A stretch of DNA of 64,000 bases from Furcasterigmium furcatum. Lineage: Eukaryota; Ascomycota; Sordariomycetes; Glomerellales; Plectosphaerellaceae. Positions within the stretch are counted from its first letter, which is position 1; each line of letters begins with the position of its first letter. The stretch spans positions 5,123,598-5,187,597 of the forward strand of contig BCIA01000003.1 in assembly GCA_001599815.1 (NCBI GenBank). The letters run 5' to 3'. Under the pieces are notes generated by a model. The model was not told the DNA's origin and did not search any database. It worked only from the letters and a program-made list of their open reading frames with translations. This document shows positions 10,641 to 20,928 of the stretch, in pieces. The position numbers and the translations under genes were made by a program.

Positions 10641-10939
10641 ATCTTCACGAAGTTGAAGACTCGGTGAAGCGGAGTAATCGTGTCCCGGGGACACCGGTAA
10701 GCAGTCGCACAACTCCCAGGGTCTCGTCGCGAGTTGCGAGGCTGATTCAAAGAGCTCGGCGGGGGNGAAAGAGCTTGCCAAGTCATCTTCACGAAGTTGA
10801 AGAAATGGTGAAGCGGAGTAATCGTGTCCCGGAGACCCCACGACACCGGTAAGCAGTTGCACAACTCACAGGGTCTCGTCGCGAGTCGCGAGGCTGATTC
10901 GAAGAGCTCGGAGGGGGGGAAAGAGCTTGCCAAGTCATC
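10641..10939. repeat. Two-copy tandem repeat (~150 bp) upstream of PLA2
   Basis: Unit 1 (10641-10784) and unit 2 (10785-10939) both start ATCTTCACGAAGTTGAAG and end CTTGCCAAGTC. They share most bases between, including GGTGAAGCGGAGTAATCGTG and GGTCTCGTCGCGAG. A single ambiguous base (n) lies at 10766 in unit 1, in a G-run, suggesting the assembler had trouble with the repeat. The unit has no convincing coding frame. It sits just upstream of the PLA2 promoter. Confidence 0.85.
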
Positions 10940-13190
10940 TTGAGTCCACGATGCTTCGAGAGCTGAGATTTCCTGCTTGCGCTTTGGTTCCACCACGACT
11001 ACGACCTACTAAATCGAGTAATGCGTCGTTATGCTGGGCTATTTCAAGCTCATTGTGCAGTTTTGGGGTGGGGGCTGGGGGCGGGCTGACAAGGCTTGGC
11101 GATGCAGGACCCGGCCAGTCACGCACAGCCTGTGATCCAAACAAATCACAGCAGCAGAGAGGCGCGGAGAATTCAGGATCAACGATTCGCTTCGTGTCTG
11201 GACTCGGCAAATAAACTTTATAGATTGTAACCTGGCTAAAATTGCGAGGCTGACAGCTGGGCATCTCGGCGTGCTGACTCTTTGCGTGTCCCCATCTGCT
11301 ACACCTAAGGCGCGGAATTCGCTAAGGGTTTGTGCAACCAGCTGCTTCGGCTTGCGGATAAACTATGACTTCGACCTCCGCATTCTCCATCCAACTGGAA
11401 AGCAGCCCGGCCGTCTCATTCTCTTTCATGTGATTCAGGAGTCATGCCATGAACGCACCTCGTTACTGCTAACGTCGGTCAGATATGCCCCATCTTCTAC
11501 ACACACACACACAAGTTTATTACGCCTGGTGGCCAGTGGGCTAAGAAGTCACAATCATGGTCTCTTCCTTTGGGATGTCCCAAGGTCTCAGAAGCCCATC
11601 CAGTCCTCCTTCCGCCCTTGCCTTCCCGATTTCCGTCATTTCGCTGGTACAGGACTTACGGAAAATTGAGTCAAGTCAAGTCAAGGCTCGCAGAGACTCA
11701 CTCTAAAAGCCAGGATGGGAACGGCTGCGCGTACCCTCGCTCGCTGTCCTTTCTCATGTGTAAGAAGAGGACGTCTGGGGTACTGCGAAAATGTTCGCCA
11801 ACTCCTCCAACCACCCCGCACTTTGGGATTTGCTTAAGTAACGCTCTGACTTTCGAGTGCTGTGGCGGGAGCGTGCACACGGAGTGCTGGACCAAGCGAC
11901 TGAGAAGTTGGGCAATCAAGTCTTAGACGCGTCGACGGGCAGCCTACTCGTTCCCTTCACCTTAGCGTTGTTGATAAAAAGTTTCTCATCTAGGCCACCA
12001 CATGTGCCAGTCGACTACGGTTGAACGCGAGGTCTAGTGAAGACAAGTACCTAGGGTTTCGCATCCGAAGTCGATCTTTCGCCTTCTCGCCTTTGGTTGT
12101 GACGGCCTGTCCAGCGGCTTTTTGAACAGCTTCAAGTGCCGCCTGCTTGGGACTTCCGGAAGGGAATCCTGGAGGGGGACCTGGTTTTGCATCTTTGGCG
12201 CCTCCCAGAGTTGGGCCGTACTGCCCCAAGTCCGCAATGACTATTCGAGGTGTTTGCGAGGGTTACGAGGCCTGTAAGGCATAATTGCACCAACTTGACA
12301 TCGCCACTGCCGCGCATAAGAGCGGGTTCTAACTTCAATTGGCAGGTGGCTAAAATCCTGCTAGGTTGCCGGAAGAGCCAGGACGCTCCTGGGGTGCCAT
12401 AGTTCATATTGCTTGCACTATAAGGCCGTCCATGACTCCTTTCAGTTGAATATGCTCCTATTATTTTCTGCCTTGATCTAGCTCTGACGCTTTACGCTCG
12501 TATTTTTCTCGTGCCACTTGGCCCACTTCCTAGGACCAAGCGAGGGCCCTCCCCGCTAGCGTTGGATGGCATCCCAGGAAAGAGCCAACTACAAAGCCTT
12601 CAATTTCTCTTTAAAATCAAGCAAAACTCAAACACTCGAGAGGCTTCGGCTCCTGATCGATCGGCCGTCGTTAAAAACCCGGCGCTCCCCGTCATTTCGT
12701 GGCGCCGGTCCTCATCCAAGGGTTGTTGAATGGCAGGACATGCCCGGGATGTTGGGGATTTAATCAGTTGATATTCGGGGCAATTTTCTCCCGCTTTCAT
12801 GCCCAATAAACCTGGCTGACATCCTAGCCCCCTTGGGCTGTGTTGAACCTCGGTATTCAACAGACGGAACATCTGGTTATCATGTGATAATTAAGGACCT
12901 ATCACGCAAACCGCGATTCCCCAATCCCTCATTTTCTGTGTGGCAGTGGCTGTCAATCGGCGTTCGCCTTGCGAGAATGTGCCCTGCTTCAACATGCCAT
13001 CTGAGCGAGGATAGCCCTTGATGCGCCAAACACTCATCTTCGCTGGAGGAGAGTTGTTCTGACTTCTCATGCTGGGCTATTCCTCTTATTTTTGTCCATG
13101 CACTCCATGAAGGGGAGAGGACAAAAACAGGAATCCCTGCAAGTACGCTGTGCAGGGCATATTTCCTCCAAGAGGAATGCAGGTTTTTTT
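10940..13190. other. Gene-poor stretch, no supported gene
   Basis: About 2.2 kb without an intact gene. A short (AC)n microsatellite occurs near 11499-11513. A minus-strand frame at 11990-12237 encodes a plausible-looking glycine/proline/alanine-rich segment (PGPPPGFPSG, QAALEAVQKAAG) but has no clear start and no domain I know. Otherwise stops are frequent in all frames. Confidence 0.4.
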
Positions 13191-13473
13191 CTGCCTCGCG
13201 CTCGCGCCGCCTCTGCTCCGTCAGCCTCGGCCGAGATGCTTCTCGAATGGCCCAACTCTCCTCGCTCTGTGGACCTGTCACGCTCGGCGGCGGTGGACCG
13301 CGGTGCTCCTCCGCCACACGGCTCGACGTTCAACTCGACACGGGGTTCGACAGCTCCGCCCGCTCCCCAGGGAACTCCCAAATTCGCCCGCGCCTGTCGC
13401 TCTCGAAGCCTCTGCTCATCTAACCTCTGCTGTGCTGCTTCTCGAATCAGCCTGCTCTCTTCGGTCTGTGGTC
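13191..13473 (-). repeat. Degenerate coding-like repeat (two copies)
   Basis: Two imperfect copies, about 13191-13276 and 13392-13473, lie in one open minus-strand frame. Each encodes the pattern GPQ-x-EES-x-x-IREA-x-x-x-RL-x-EQR-x-RER-x-A, a charged, probably helical motif. The frame is open from about 13540 to 13067 but has no supported start, and no downstream domain is recognisable. It looks like a remnant of a repeat-rich structural or coiled-coil protein rather than an active gene. Confidence 0.35.
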
Positions 13474-13665
13474 CTATCGCGCTTGCCCGGGGATGGCCCG
13501 GCCGTACTGCAAACCCGGCATGACGATCTGGCCCTGGCTAACCCGGCTCCTTCCCTTGGGGCTCCGAAGCTAGCCCATCTGTGCTCGATCCCTCTGAATC
13601 CTGTCCTTCCCTGTTGCATTGGTTGTGTCCGTGGTGGCGTGACCATGGCAAAGGCGATGATCTAT

Positions 13666-13960
13666 TTAATCCTCGTCACTGGGGTCTGGAAAGGGTCCCA
13701 GTTCGTTCCAGAGACTTTGCTCTCCCACAATCAGGTCCCAGCTCAGCAGGGTCAGGAGTTCTACCTCCTTCCGGTTCACGTCCGCCCCGCCGAACCCAAA
13801 GAACGATGTGCCGCTGACCATGCAGCTCATCTTTGCCCAGCAAGTGTTCTTGTACGAACAGTCGTTCAGATACTTGAAGCGGCGAAATGGGCGGGAAGAA
13901 GGATGAGCCTAGCGAGGGCATTGGAGAGGCCGGCGAGCTTCATCACGGCTATTGCTTGTC
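13666..13960 (-). pseudogene. PCL/G1-type cyclin relic
   Basis: The minus strand encodes the heart of a fungal cyclin box: KYLNDCSYKNTCWAKMS, then FGFGGADVNRKEVELLTLL-SWDLIV, the block in which Pcl-type cyclins contact the CDK and finish the first cyclin fold. The preceding segment (LARLILLPAHFAAS) belongs immediately before KYLND but lies in a different frame; the join near 13878 needs a one-base shift. No convincing N-terminal cyclin helices are found upstream in any frame. It is therefore a broken fragment. It lies head-to-tail with the bZIP relic on the same strand. Confidence 0.6.
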
Positions 13961-14102
13961 CTGTGTAATTGCTGTGGGGGATGCAGAACTGGCACTCGCA
14001 AATCTCTTGATATGGGTGACCGAGCCAGAGCTGGGTGGGCTGGTTAATATGACGAGAACGAAAGCCGAGCTCGCCCGTCTCGATCCCTCTTTGGTGACGT
14101 GA

Positions 14103-15321
14103 TTAATCGGAGGATAGAAGAGCCGATTGGGGTAGGCTTATAGACCGGAACCAATGAATAATATCTTCAGAGGCGGGCGGTCTGAGATCCCCTTCCTGGG
14201 AGCAACCTGGTACGACGCTGCAGTGCACCAAGAAAGCCCCGCAAAGAAGTCGGGGGTAGGGGTCGGGAGTAGCAGCACATGGCAGGTCGAGGAAAGATAT
14301 GGTGTCCATGTTAACCTTGAAGGGGAAGAGCAGAGGGCTAGTAGCATTGGTAGCTACGGCCCCGGGGGCGGTCTCGAAAGGCATCGCGAAGGGAAAGCTA
14401 GCATTATACACCGTTGGCTGGGACACGACCTCGTGAGGCGCGGCCGATGCGGGGCGGAGGAAGGATCCCCAGAGCCCCTGAGCCGAAGGAATACCCAGCC
14501 AGTGGCCGAGGGAGCCTCCTCGGCCGGGGTGGAGGAAGCCTCGATGTCAGTGTGGGGCTTATGCGAGGGAATCAGGCCGACGAGGGGCTTCCGTTCAACG
14601 CTGCCGGCACCGGCCCCTCCGCTACCCAACTTGTGGCCAGCCGCCTGCTGCTCGGTGGGTTGGCCTCGACCTCGGGATGGTCACCTCCCGACGCTCCCCC
14701 TACTTCTCAGCGTCGCCAGCCTTGACAACGATGATCTCGTGAGGCTTGTGCACCAGCGACTGGAAGGTCTGGGTGGTGGGCTGTAGCAGGTGGCCAAGGT
14801 CGGGGTCCGAATCCAGCATGCCCCTGGCCACGGCAAAGTTGTACAGCTTGGTAAAGGCGCTGCTCATGTCGCTCGTGATCCTGCCGAGGTCCTTAACATT
14901 CTGCTCGAGGACGACGATGTTCTGCCCTTTCCGCTTGCGGTATACTCGCTGGGCAAGCCAGATCTGGGTCCGTTGGCCCTGTGAAAGGCAGGCAGAGTGT
15001 CAGAAGACCTCCTGTAAGTTTTCATAGCTACTACTCAGCTTCGGCCGGCCCTTGCCGCGCTTCTGCGGCGGCTCGCCGGACTCATCGGTCAGCTTCTTCT
15101 AGGACCGCTTCGGCGACTACGGCGCAACCTTGGCGAGGATATCGTTTCTCAGAGCGGGCCGGCCGCGGGCAGAAGGGGCATGTTGCGCGTGGGGGGGGAT
15201 GGTCAAGGGCCGTCAGGACGAAGTATCAGGGTTGGGCGGCGGCAGGGGCCAGCTGGTTCTGCCGCAAGTCGTGGCGCTGCCGGGGATGCTCGGACGTGTC
15301 GGGTGGGAAGTGGTCAGTCAT
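14103..15321 (-). pseudogene. bZIP transcription factor relic
   Basis: Around 14726-15000 the minus strand reads a bZIP core of the RRTQIRLAQRAYRxRK type: RTQIWLAQRVYRKRKGQ followed by a heptad region (VVLEQNVKDLGRIT...MSSAFTKLYNFA). A canonical arginine of the basic region is W here. Just upstream is KKLTDESGEPPQKRGKGRPKL, but the same frame carries TAG codons at 15099-15101 and 15117-15119. Downstream, the C-terminal part is split over two other frames (14354-14629 and 14103-14426). A possible original start is the ATG near 15321. Several independent stops and frame changes make this a pseudogene. Confidence 0.7.
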
Positions 15322-15462
15322 GAAGGCCCAGATATTTAGCTGCCTTGGAAATCGGGAGGCTGATGACCCGATTCAGGGACCATCAAGGTCCATTATCTTG
15401 TTACTTGAGGTGCATCAGACACCAGCACCTCGCGAAATGAACACTAACCATCTCAACGCCCA

Positions 15463-17932
15463 TCACATATACCCGTTGCTCTTCAAGAATGGCATACCGT
15501 GACACTTGCAAATCCCGCAACGACACACGCCGGCCTCATACTGAAAGACATTGACAAGGTGGCGTACGTAGCCCTCGACAACCGTGTCTAGGAGTGGCAA
15601 TGAGTCGCCGGCTTCATCAGTGCGAGAGCATTCCAGGAGGCCGAGCCCCACAATATAGCCGTTCTGCCCTCTACCAGTTAGGATCTATTTGGGCTTGAAC
15701 CATGAATAACGAGGGGAATGTGAAACTTACATCTTCTGTCTGGCCTACAAGACCAACCAGGTGGCGTCCCTGTGATGGTAATAGTAGTTGGATGGTGTCT
15801 TTAGAATTCCAAGTCATTCCCAGTCTGTAGAAGGATGGATTTTCCGAATTTAAAAGCACCTGCAAGGAGTAAGCGGGATTCTCTATGGAATAGAGAGCAC
15901 ATAATGAATCAGATAGTGCTGACTAGCACAAGGACCAGAAAATCCGCAAAAACCTACCGTGACACCGCGGACGCCCATCCGAATTGTGTCTCCATCTCCA
16001 TCAGGGACAAGACTGGTGTGCAGCATGAATCCCACGATCCAACTTCGAGTTTTGATGCGCACCCTCTCAAGTCTCGGCCGGTTGTCTCGAGTCCCCCCCT
16101 CATCACCGGTGCCGTCTCGCCCCAGCACGCGCCGGCCGTTTCCGAAGTCGACCGCCATGCCAACCAAAAATCCTTCGTAATCGAAGAAGGCCTCCATCAT
16201 TGCGCATTGTCCATCGACCTCATGCCAGGAGTAAACCCACTGTGACTCGACCAGCCGAATGCGGGTCTCCATCTCCAGCGGGGGTCGAGCTTGTCCCGCA
16301 GCCTGCAGGGTTCCCACAACGCTCTGGTCTCGAATCACCATGGCTGACTCGCAAGCTTCCGTTCCCGGCTTTAGTTCCAGCCGCCTAGAATAGAGAGCTG
16401 CGAGTCTCTCGCAAACAGCCCAGATCCGCCTCCGGTTCGCAAGGCTAAGGAACAGACCTTCCATGCCAACTGTCGTTCTTGTCTCCTGGGTTAGCCAAGC
16501 ACAAAATGATTTATAGTCAATATCACGGCTCCTGAAACCCTCGAGCTCCCAGAACCACGGCAAGGTAGAGCGCATGTACCAACTCCAGAAGCTGTTGTCG
16601 CGGGAAATGTTGTATACTGTCCGGGACGCTGCTATAAGGGATTGGACATCATGATGCGGCAGATGTCCAATAACTTCGTAGAGAATCTCTTTCGATATCT
16701 TGCCGAACAGGTCAACCCCTGGCCTCTGCGCCTGCGGGGGTCGGAGATGCAGAGGGAAGAGGTCGTGAGCATAATCTTCGAGGGCGCCCAATAACGTGGT
16801 CCGCTCAGCTAAAGGGTTCGTTACAGAGTACTGCGAGCTGTTAACATTGACTTTAGACTTGTCTAGTCAGTCTCAGCGCTTGAAACTCGCCTCTTCGCCG
16901 ACTACGGACTTCCATGGAGGGGAGTGGCCTGTGACTACGCCGTAGTACAACATCAAGCGAGATCCCCACTTCTCAGTGAGGCTCTCCATCACGTCGTACA
17001 GCACGGAATTGACGACTTGATGGGGTTTTCCAAACGCTCGGGCAAAGACCTTCAAGAGAAGAGTAAAGCAGACCCGGTGGAAGGGAAAGGCGGGGGGTTC
17101 AGGGTATTCGTCTTGGTCATAGCTGGGCTTGGTGAGCTTGAGACGAATGGAATAGGTCTGGTTGGTATTACCATTTGAAACGTCGCTTCCCTATGGTATG
17201 TCACATCAGCCGTCTGTCAGCTCGGACACTGAAATCCGTGCAGGGTGGGGGAGGAATGTAGAGGCTCAGCTCACCACCGTCCACGATGCCAACGACGTCC
17301 CCCTGGGTTCGTGATGTGAGCGATGCCAACCTTATCCATATTTCTCCTCAGGTAGGATGCTTACCCCGTAAGTTTCGTTGGCTGAATTGATAAGGAAAGC
17401 CCTGTTACAATGCTTAGTGGTCAACGCATATGGCTAAAGACGTCTCTGCATACTTTGCACCGCCCGGAGCACTGGGATCAAATCCGAGAGCGGAAATATC
17501 TTCGAGCCAGGTGAGGTCGTTTGTACTAATGATTCTCGGGTCGTAGCTGCGGGCTTCCTCCCACACGCCAACGGACTCTTCTTCGTCGTCGTTGTCAGCG
17601 CTGTCGGTCGAGCTTGGACTTCCTGATGTTTCGCCTGTAATGGTCGCTATCCGGTTATCTGCTACGATGTCCTCACTCACACTCTGCCGATCGCCCCCCG
17701 AGTCATCGTTTGAATGTGAGGTCTGCTTGTCGGCTGACTCGTCGTCATTAGTGTTCGCTTTTATGTCGGCAGCGAACTGATAGAGCCAGGCACTATCCTC
17801 CGCGAGACGTCTGTCCAGAGCCCGTCGACGGACCTTGGCGTAGGTCTGCGAGTCCGGATCCGCGATCTGGCAGTTCTCAGTGCTGAGAGGCGCGGCGCAG
17901 ATGGCGCAGTAGCTCTCGTAATCTGCAAACAT
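15463..17932 (-). CDS. F-box protein, seven exons, one GC-AG intron
   Basis: Exons (minus): 17454-17932, 17365-17401, one beginning at 17302, 16891-17190, 15958-16830, 15731-15859 and 15463-15663. The N-terminus, DYESYCAICAAPLS, has a cysteine pair typical of this fungal F-box family. A WLEDISALGFDP block follows, then FPFHRVCF, and the F-box itself at about 16590-16700 (FGKISKEILYEVIGHLPHHDVQSL). F-box proteins link substrates to SCF ubiquitin ligases through Skp1. The intron 16831-16890 starts with GC (GAG/GCGAGT) and restores GEEYSVTNP. One junction, between the exon beginning at 17302 and the one ending at 17190, does not work cleanly: the best donor (GTGAGC) leaves a phase conflict. The gene may be intact with an odd splice site or slightly damaged there. 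An alternative start lies at 18004. Confidence 0.7.
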
Positions 17933-19200
17933 ATTTGATATTTGCAGTATGAACCCGTAGACACTCCGGAGCTTCTGGGAAATTGGGCGAATATCAGCCG
18001 CCATGCATTTTGTGGCAGGAAGAAAGAAAGGAAGGAAGAGACAAGGGATGCTGATACCGTATGATCTTCGGAATAAGATGCAGCGTAAGCGTAGCTGAGA
18101 CCGCCGTTCATCAAGTGCCGTTGCCTCTACTGCCAAGAGTCCGTCGTGGTTGAATGGTGTAGAAAGCATGTTGAAATGAGGAAAAGGTGGATGGATGGGC
18201 GGTAACAGTACATGGATATGACCCGAACCGTGTCCCACTTTCCGTGGAACTGGGTCCGGATAGATGGATTATGTAGGCAGAGTGCTTATCGGGGTTGATT
18301 CTCAGATTGACGCTGGGACCCGGTTAAAGAAAGGAGGTTTTGAAAACGGGTTTATTGAATACTGTTAGATTGACCCTCCCGTTCGGTTAAAACAGCGCTA
18401 AAAACCGGGAATGCTGGATAGCATGATATTCTGCCACTGAGGGCGGTGAGGGGTGGAGTAGATTGAACCATGGCCAAGGAGGACTGGACCACAGGCGAAC
18501 GAATCAACTGCACGCCAACTTCGACATCCCCACCCCCCTCAGAACGTCGGCGAATTCCAGATGAGCGCTAGCCATGATCATGATGGAGCTGTTTCTGTTG
18601 AGGTGTAACCGACCGTGACATCTATCCCTGTGTGCTTATTTGAGGGAACCCAGGAAGGTGGCCCAAAGTCAGTGGAGCGCTACAGGTTCCGAAGCCGCAC
18701 AGCTACGCCTCAAGGGCCGTCCAGTGCGACACGGCATTCGGCCTGACCTTCTGTTGACGAATTGTCTAAAAATGAGCCGAGCATGACGGCCCCCAGCCGA
18801 GACCTGGGGGGATCAATCTAGCCCAATTGGTTGGTTTAAATCAGTTATGCAGGGTGCTGATGCAATGGCTCCACTAACCAGTCAGGGGCTCGCACGTCAA
18901 AAAGCGCCCAACCTACAGGCAGGCAGCTGGTCACGCATCTTGTTGGGCAACCTTCTTTCTCAGGCTGGGTCAGGAGGCGCAGCAGAGCTGACTCTCATCC
19001 TGGAGCTCGGCGAAGCAACTTGGTTGGCCATCCTGGCGATTGCTTGGGGGTCATCAGCTTCTCACACATGCCCGACAAAGTTTCTTTCGGCTGCAAGCAA
19101 GTCCACGGCCGTTCAAGCACGATGTGAGCACATGGACCAGGCGAGCTGTGCTGGCACTACTACATTAACGTTACTCTCTGTTGATGCGTATACATTCAAG
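17933..19200. other. Intergenic, no supported gene
   Basis: About 1.3 kb. A plus-strand open frame at 18847-19326 has no recognisable domain and weak coding character, so I do not call it. Two AT-richer patches lie at 18290-18400 and 18820-18850. Confidence 0.4.
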
Positions 19201-19356
19201 CTAATGGCAACTATATTGTATAATGAACAACTCTCGCGCCGCGTCAGGGACAGATCTTTCAGAGAACCCTTCGTACCAGAAACTCCTACTCGATACGCAC
19301 CGCGTACTAAAGCTCTTCATCTCTAGGGTTGCCGAGAAGGGGACGGGATATTTTGG

Positions 19357-20121
19357 CTACACGTCAGCCGTATCAACACCACCTGACGACACGGAATTGT
19401 TGTCGATTGTTATGGTGGCCACGGCCATGGGCGTGTTGTTGGAGTATGCCGAAACGAGACGAGCCTGGAGGAAATAATCGACAGAGCTGGTGAGAAATGA
19501 AAAAGTGCTTTCTTCTCGGGTCTGGGTGTATGAGCTCGAAGGCAGTGGACGTGCGGCAATGGGGCCGTGTTTGTCCGCGGGAGTGAGGCCATGTCGGCTC
19601 AACTCTTCCTCGTTACCCCACTTCAACATGCCTTCGGCCACCGTCTGCCCAGCACTCGGCGACGTCTGCATCGGTATGACGACGCTGAACGGCCATGACT
19701 GGCCAAACTCTTTCTCGTAGCCTTGAGTTCCAAGTGAGTCGTCCGCCAATCCGGCCACCATGCGGGAAATATCCAATGGTCCATGGTGAAGCGTCTGAAG
19801 CGTTTCGTCGGGGGCAAACAGGTCGGCAGAGGACCTATAGCTCCTTTGACTTTCGCCCGTGTGGTCACTCCATTGCACAAGCTTGGCACTTGATCGGCCT
19901 ATGAATTGAATTGTAACCTTGACGTCTTCCGCTCCGACAAGGACTGGAACTTGTCGGAAGACGCAGCCGTGGATAATATCCCCAGGTTTGTATGATGGCT
20001 GGGGACTGTTGATGCAGATGGCCAGACCTTTCGTTGCACTTGGGCGCTCGGGGGACATCGTGCTGTTCAAGCTGGGGTTTTCAAGCATGTAAAAATTAGG
20101 CCTCAAGATTCGGTGTTCCAT
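19357..20121 (-). CDS. Arrestin-like N-terminal domain protein, short
   Basis: Encodes 254 residues beginning MEHRIL. The stretch YKPGDIIHGCVFRQVPVL followed by VKVTIQFIGRSSAKL is the classic beta-sandwich start of fungal arrestin-like (ART-type) proteins. A later YFLQARLVSAYS block matches the end of the N-domain. Arrestin-like proteins act as adaptors for Rsp5-type ubiquitin ligases on membrane cargo. The ORF ends at a TAG at 19357-19359, where family members normally continue into a C-domain of similar size. The same frame stays open after this stop for 51 more codons (to 19201) with arrestin-like wording (SFSTRCVSSRSF). So the gene is either a short form or truncated by a nonsense mutation. 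No introns are needed. Confidence 0.65.
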   Translation of the reverse strand: MEHRILRPNFYMLENPSLNSTMSPERPSATKGLAICINSPQPSYKPGDIIHGCVFRQVPVLVGAEDVKVTIQFIGRSSAKLVQWSDHTGESQRSYRSSADLFAPDETLQTLHHGPLDISRMVAGLADDSLGTQGYEKEFGQSWPFSVVIPMQTSPSAGQTVAEGMLKWGNEEELSRHGLTPADKHGPIAARPLPSSSYTQTREESTFSFLTSSVDYFLQARLVSAYSNNTPMAVATITIDNNSVSSGGVDTADV

Positions 20122-20928
20122 CTGCTCATGGTGGTATATTTGTGATGTGTTCCTTAAATGCTGACTCCAGCTAGTTGTATGCTGCCTACCTCCAGATGGA
20201 ACTAAGACCTAGAATAAAGAGCAAACTCTCGCTTTCAACGGCCACGAGACCTCATTTGGAGGGTGGCGTAACTACGCCCCGGAGGAACTTTAGCCCGCCA
20301 ACGGAATGAAATTGAACCACACGGGTCATCAAGTCAATTCAATGGCCGGGATTAGAGGGCAGGATTTATGGACATTCAAAATAACGAGGATAGGGATAAT
20401 TTAGGGAGAAGGAGAGGAAGAGATAGCAACATCAGAGCAGTACCGTCTCAGCCTCACCCATGGTCCACATAAGAAACTCGAATGCAGACCACAGCTAGGA
20501 CAGGGTAGGATATACCGAAGCCTCGCGGACACGCACATCCAGGGTGTTGCTGGGCGGAGGCTGTCGGCCCGCAGCATCCCCAATGCGGGTCAGCTTACAT
20601 AAAAGCGACCTTTGGCCAATGATCACGAATGGTGTTCGATGTTCAAGTGTGAACGAAAATGTTTTCGCCAACGCCGCCCTTCACAGTGTCGAGCTCCAGA
20701 GCAGCGGGCCAATCTAGCCTGCCTTGGTTGCCTAAGTGACACATCCATTGATATTTAGCGACGTCATCCACCTACATTCACCGCTTAAATGCGCTTCCTC
20801 TGGTGGCCCCCGGTCCCGTCAGACACGGGCAAACAATCACCGAGTGGGGCACCGCCGTGTTGGTGGATATTCGACGTGGGCGGGAAGATTCACATCCTCC
20901 ACAGCTGCCAACAACATCCGTATCTGCA
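20122..20928. other. Intergenic, divergent promoter region
   Basis: Spacer between the divergently transcribed arrestin-like and F-box genes. I see no ORF with support, no repeat and no RNA gene. Confidence 0.5.

Noticed and set aside
11499..11513. Short AC repeat considered as a regulatory or CRISPR-like array
   Set aside because: A plain dinucleotide microsatellite; there are no spacers, and CRISPR arrays are not expected in a fungal nucleus.
11990..12237. Minus-strand frame with G/P/A-rich segment
   Set aside because: No ATG in good context, frame closed by TAA just upstream and no family recognised; left uncalled.
13150..13968. 272-codon plus-strand open frame
   Set aside because: It is antisense to the cyclin relic and the coding-like repeat, has no conserved motif, and its composition reflects the GC-rich opposite strand.
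18847..19326. 159-codon plus-strand open frame
   Set aside because: No domain, no splice or promoter support and unremarkable composition.
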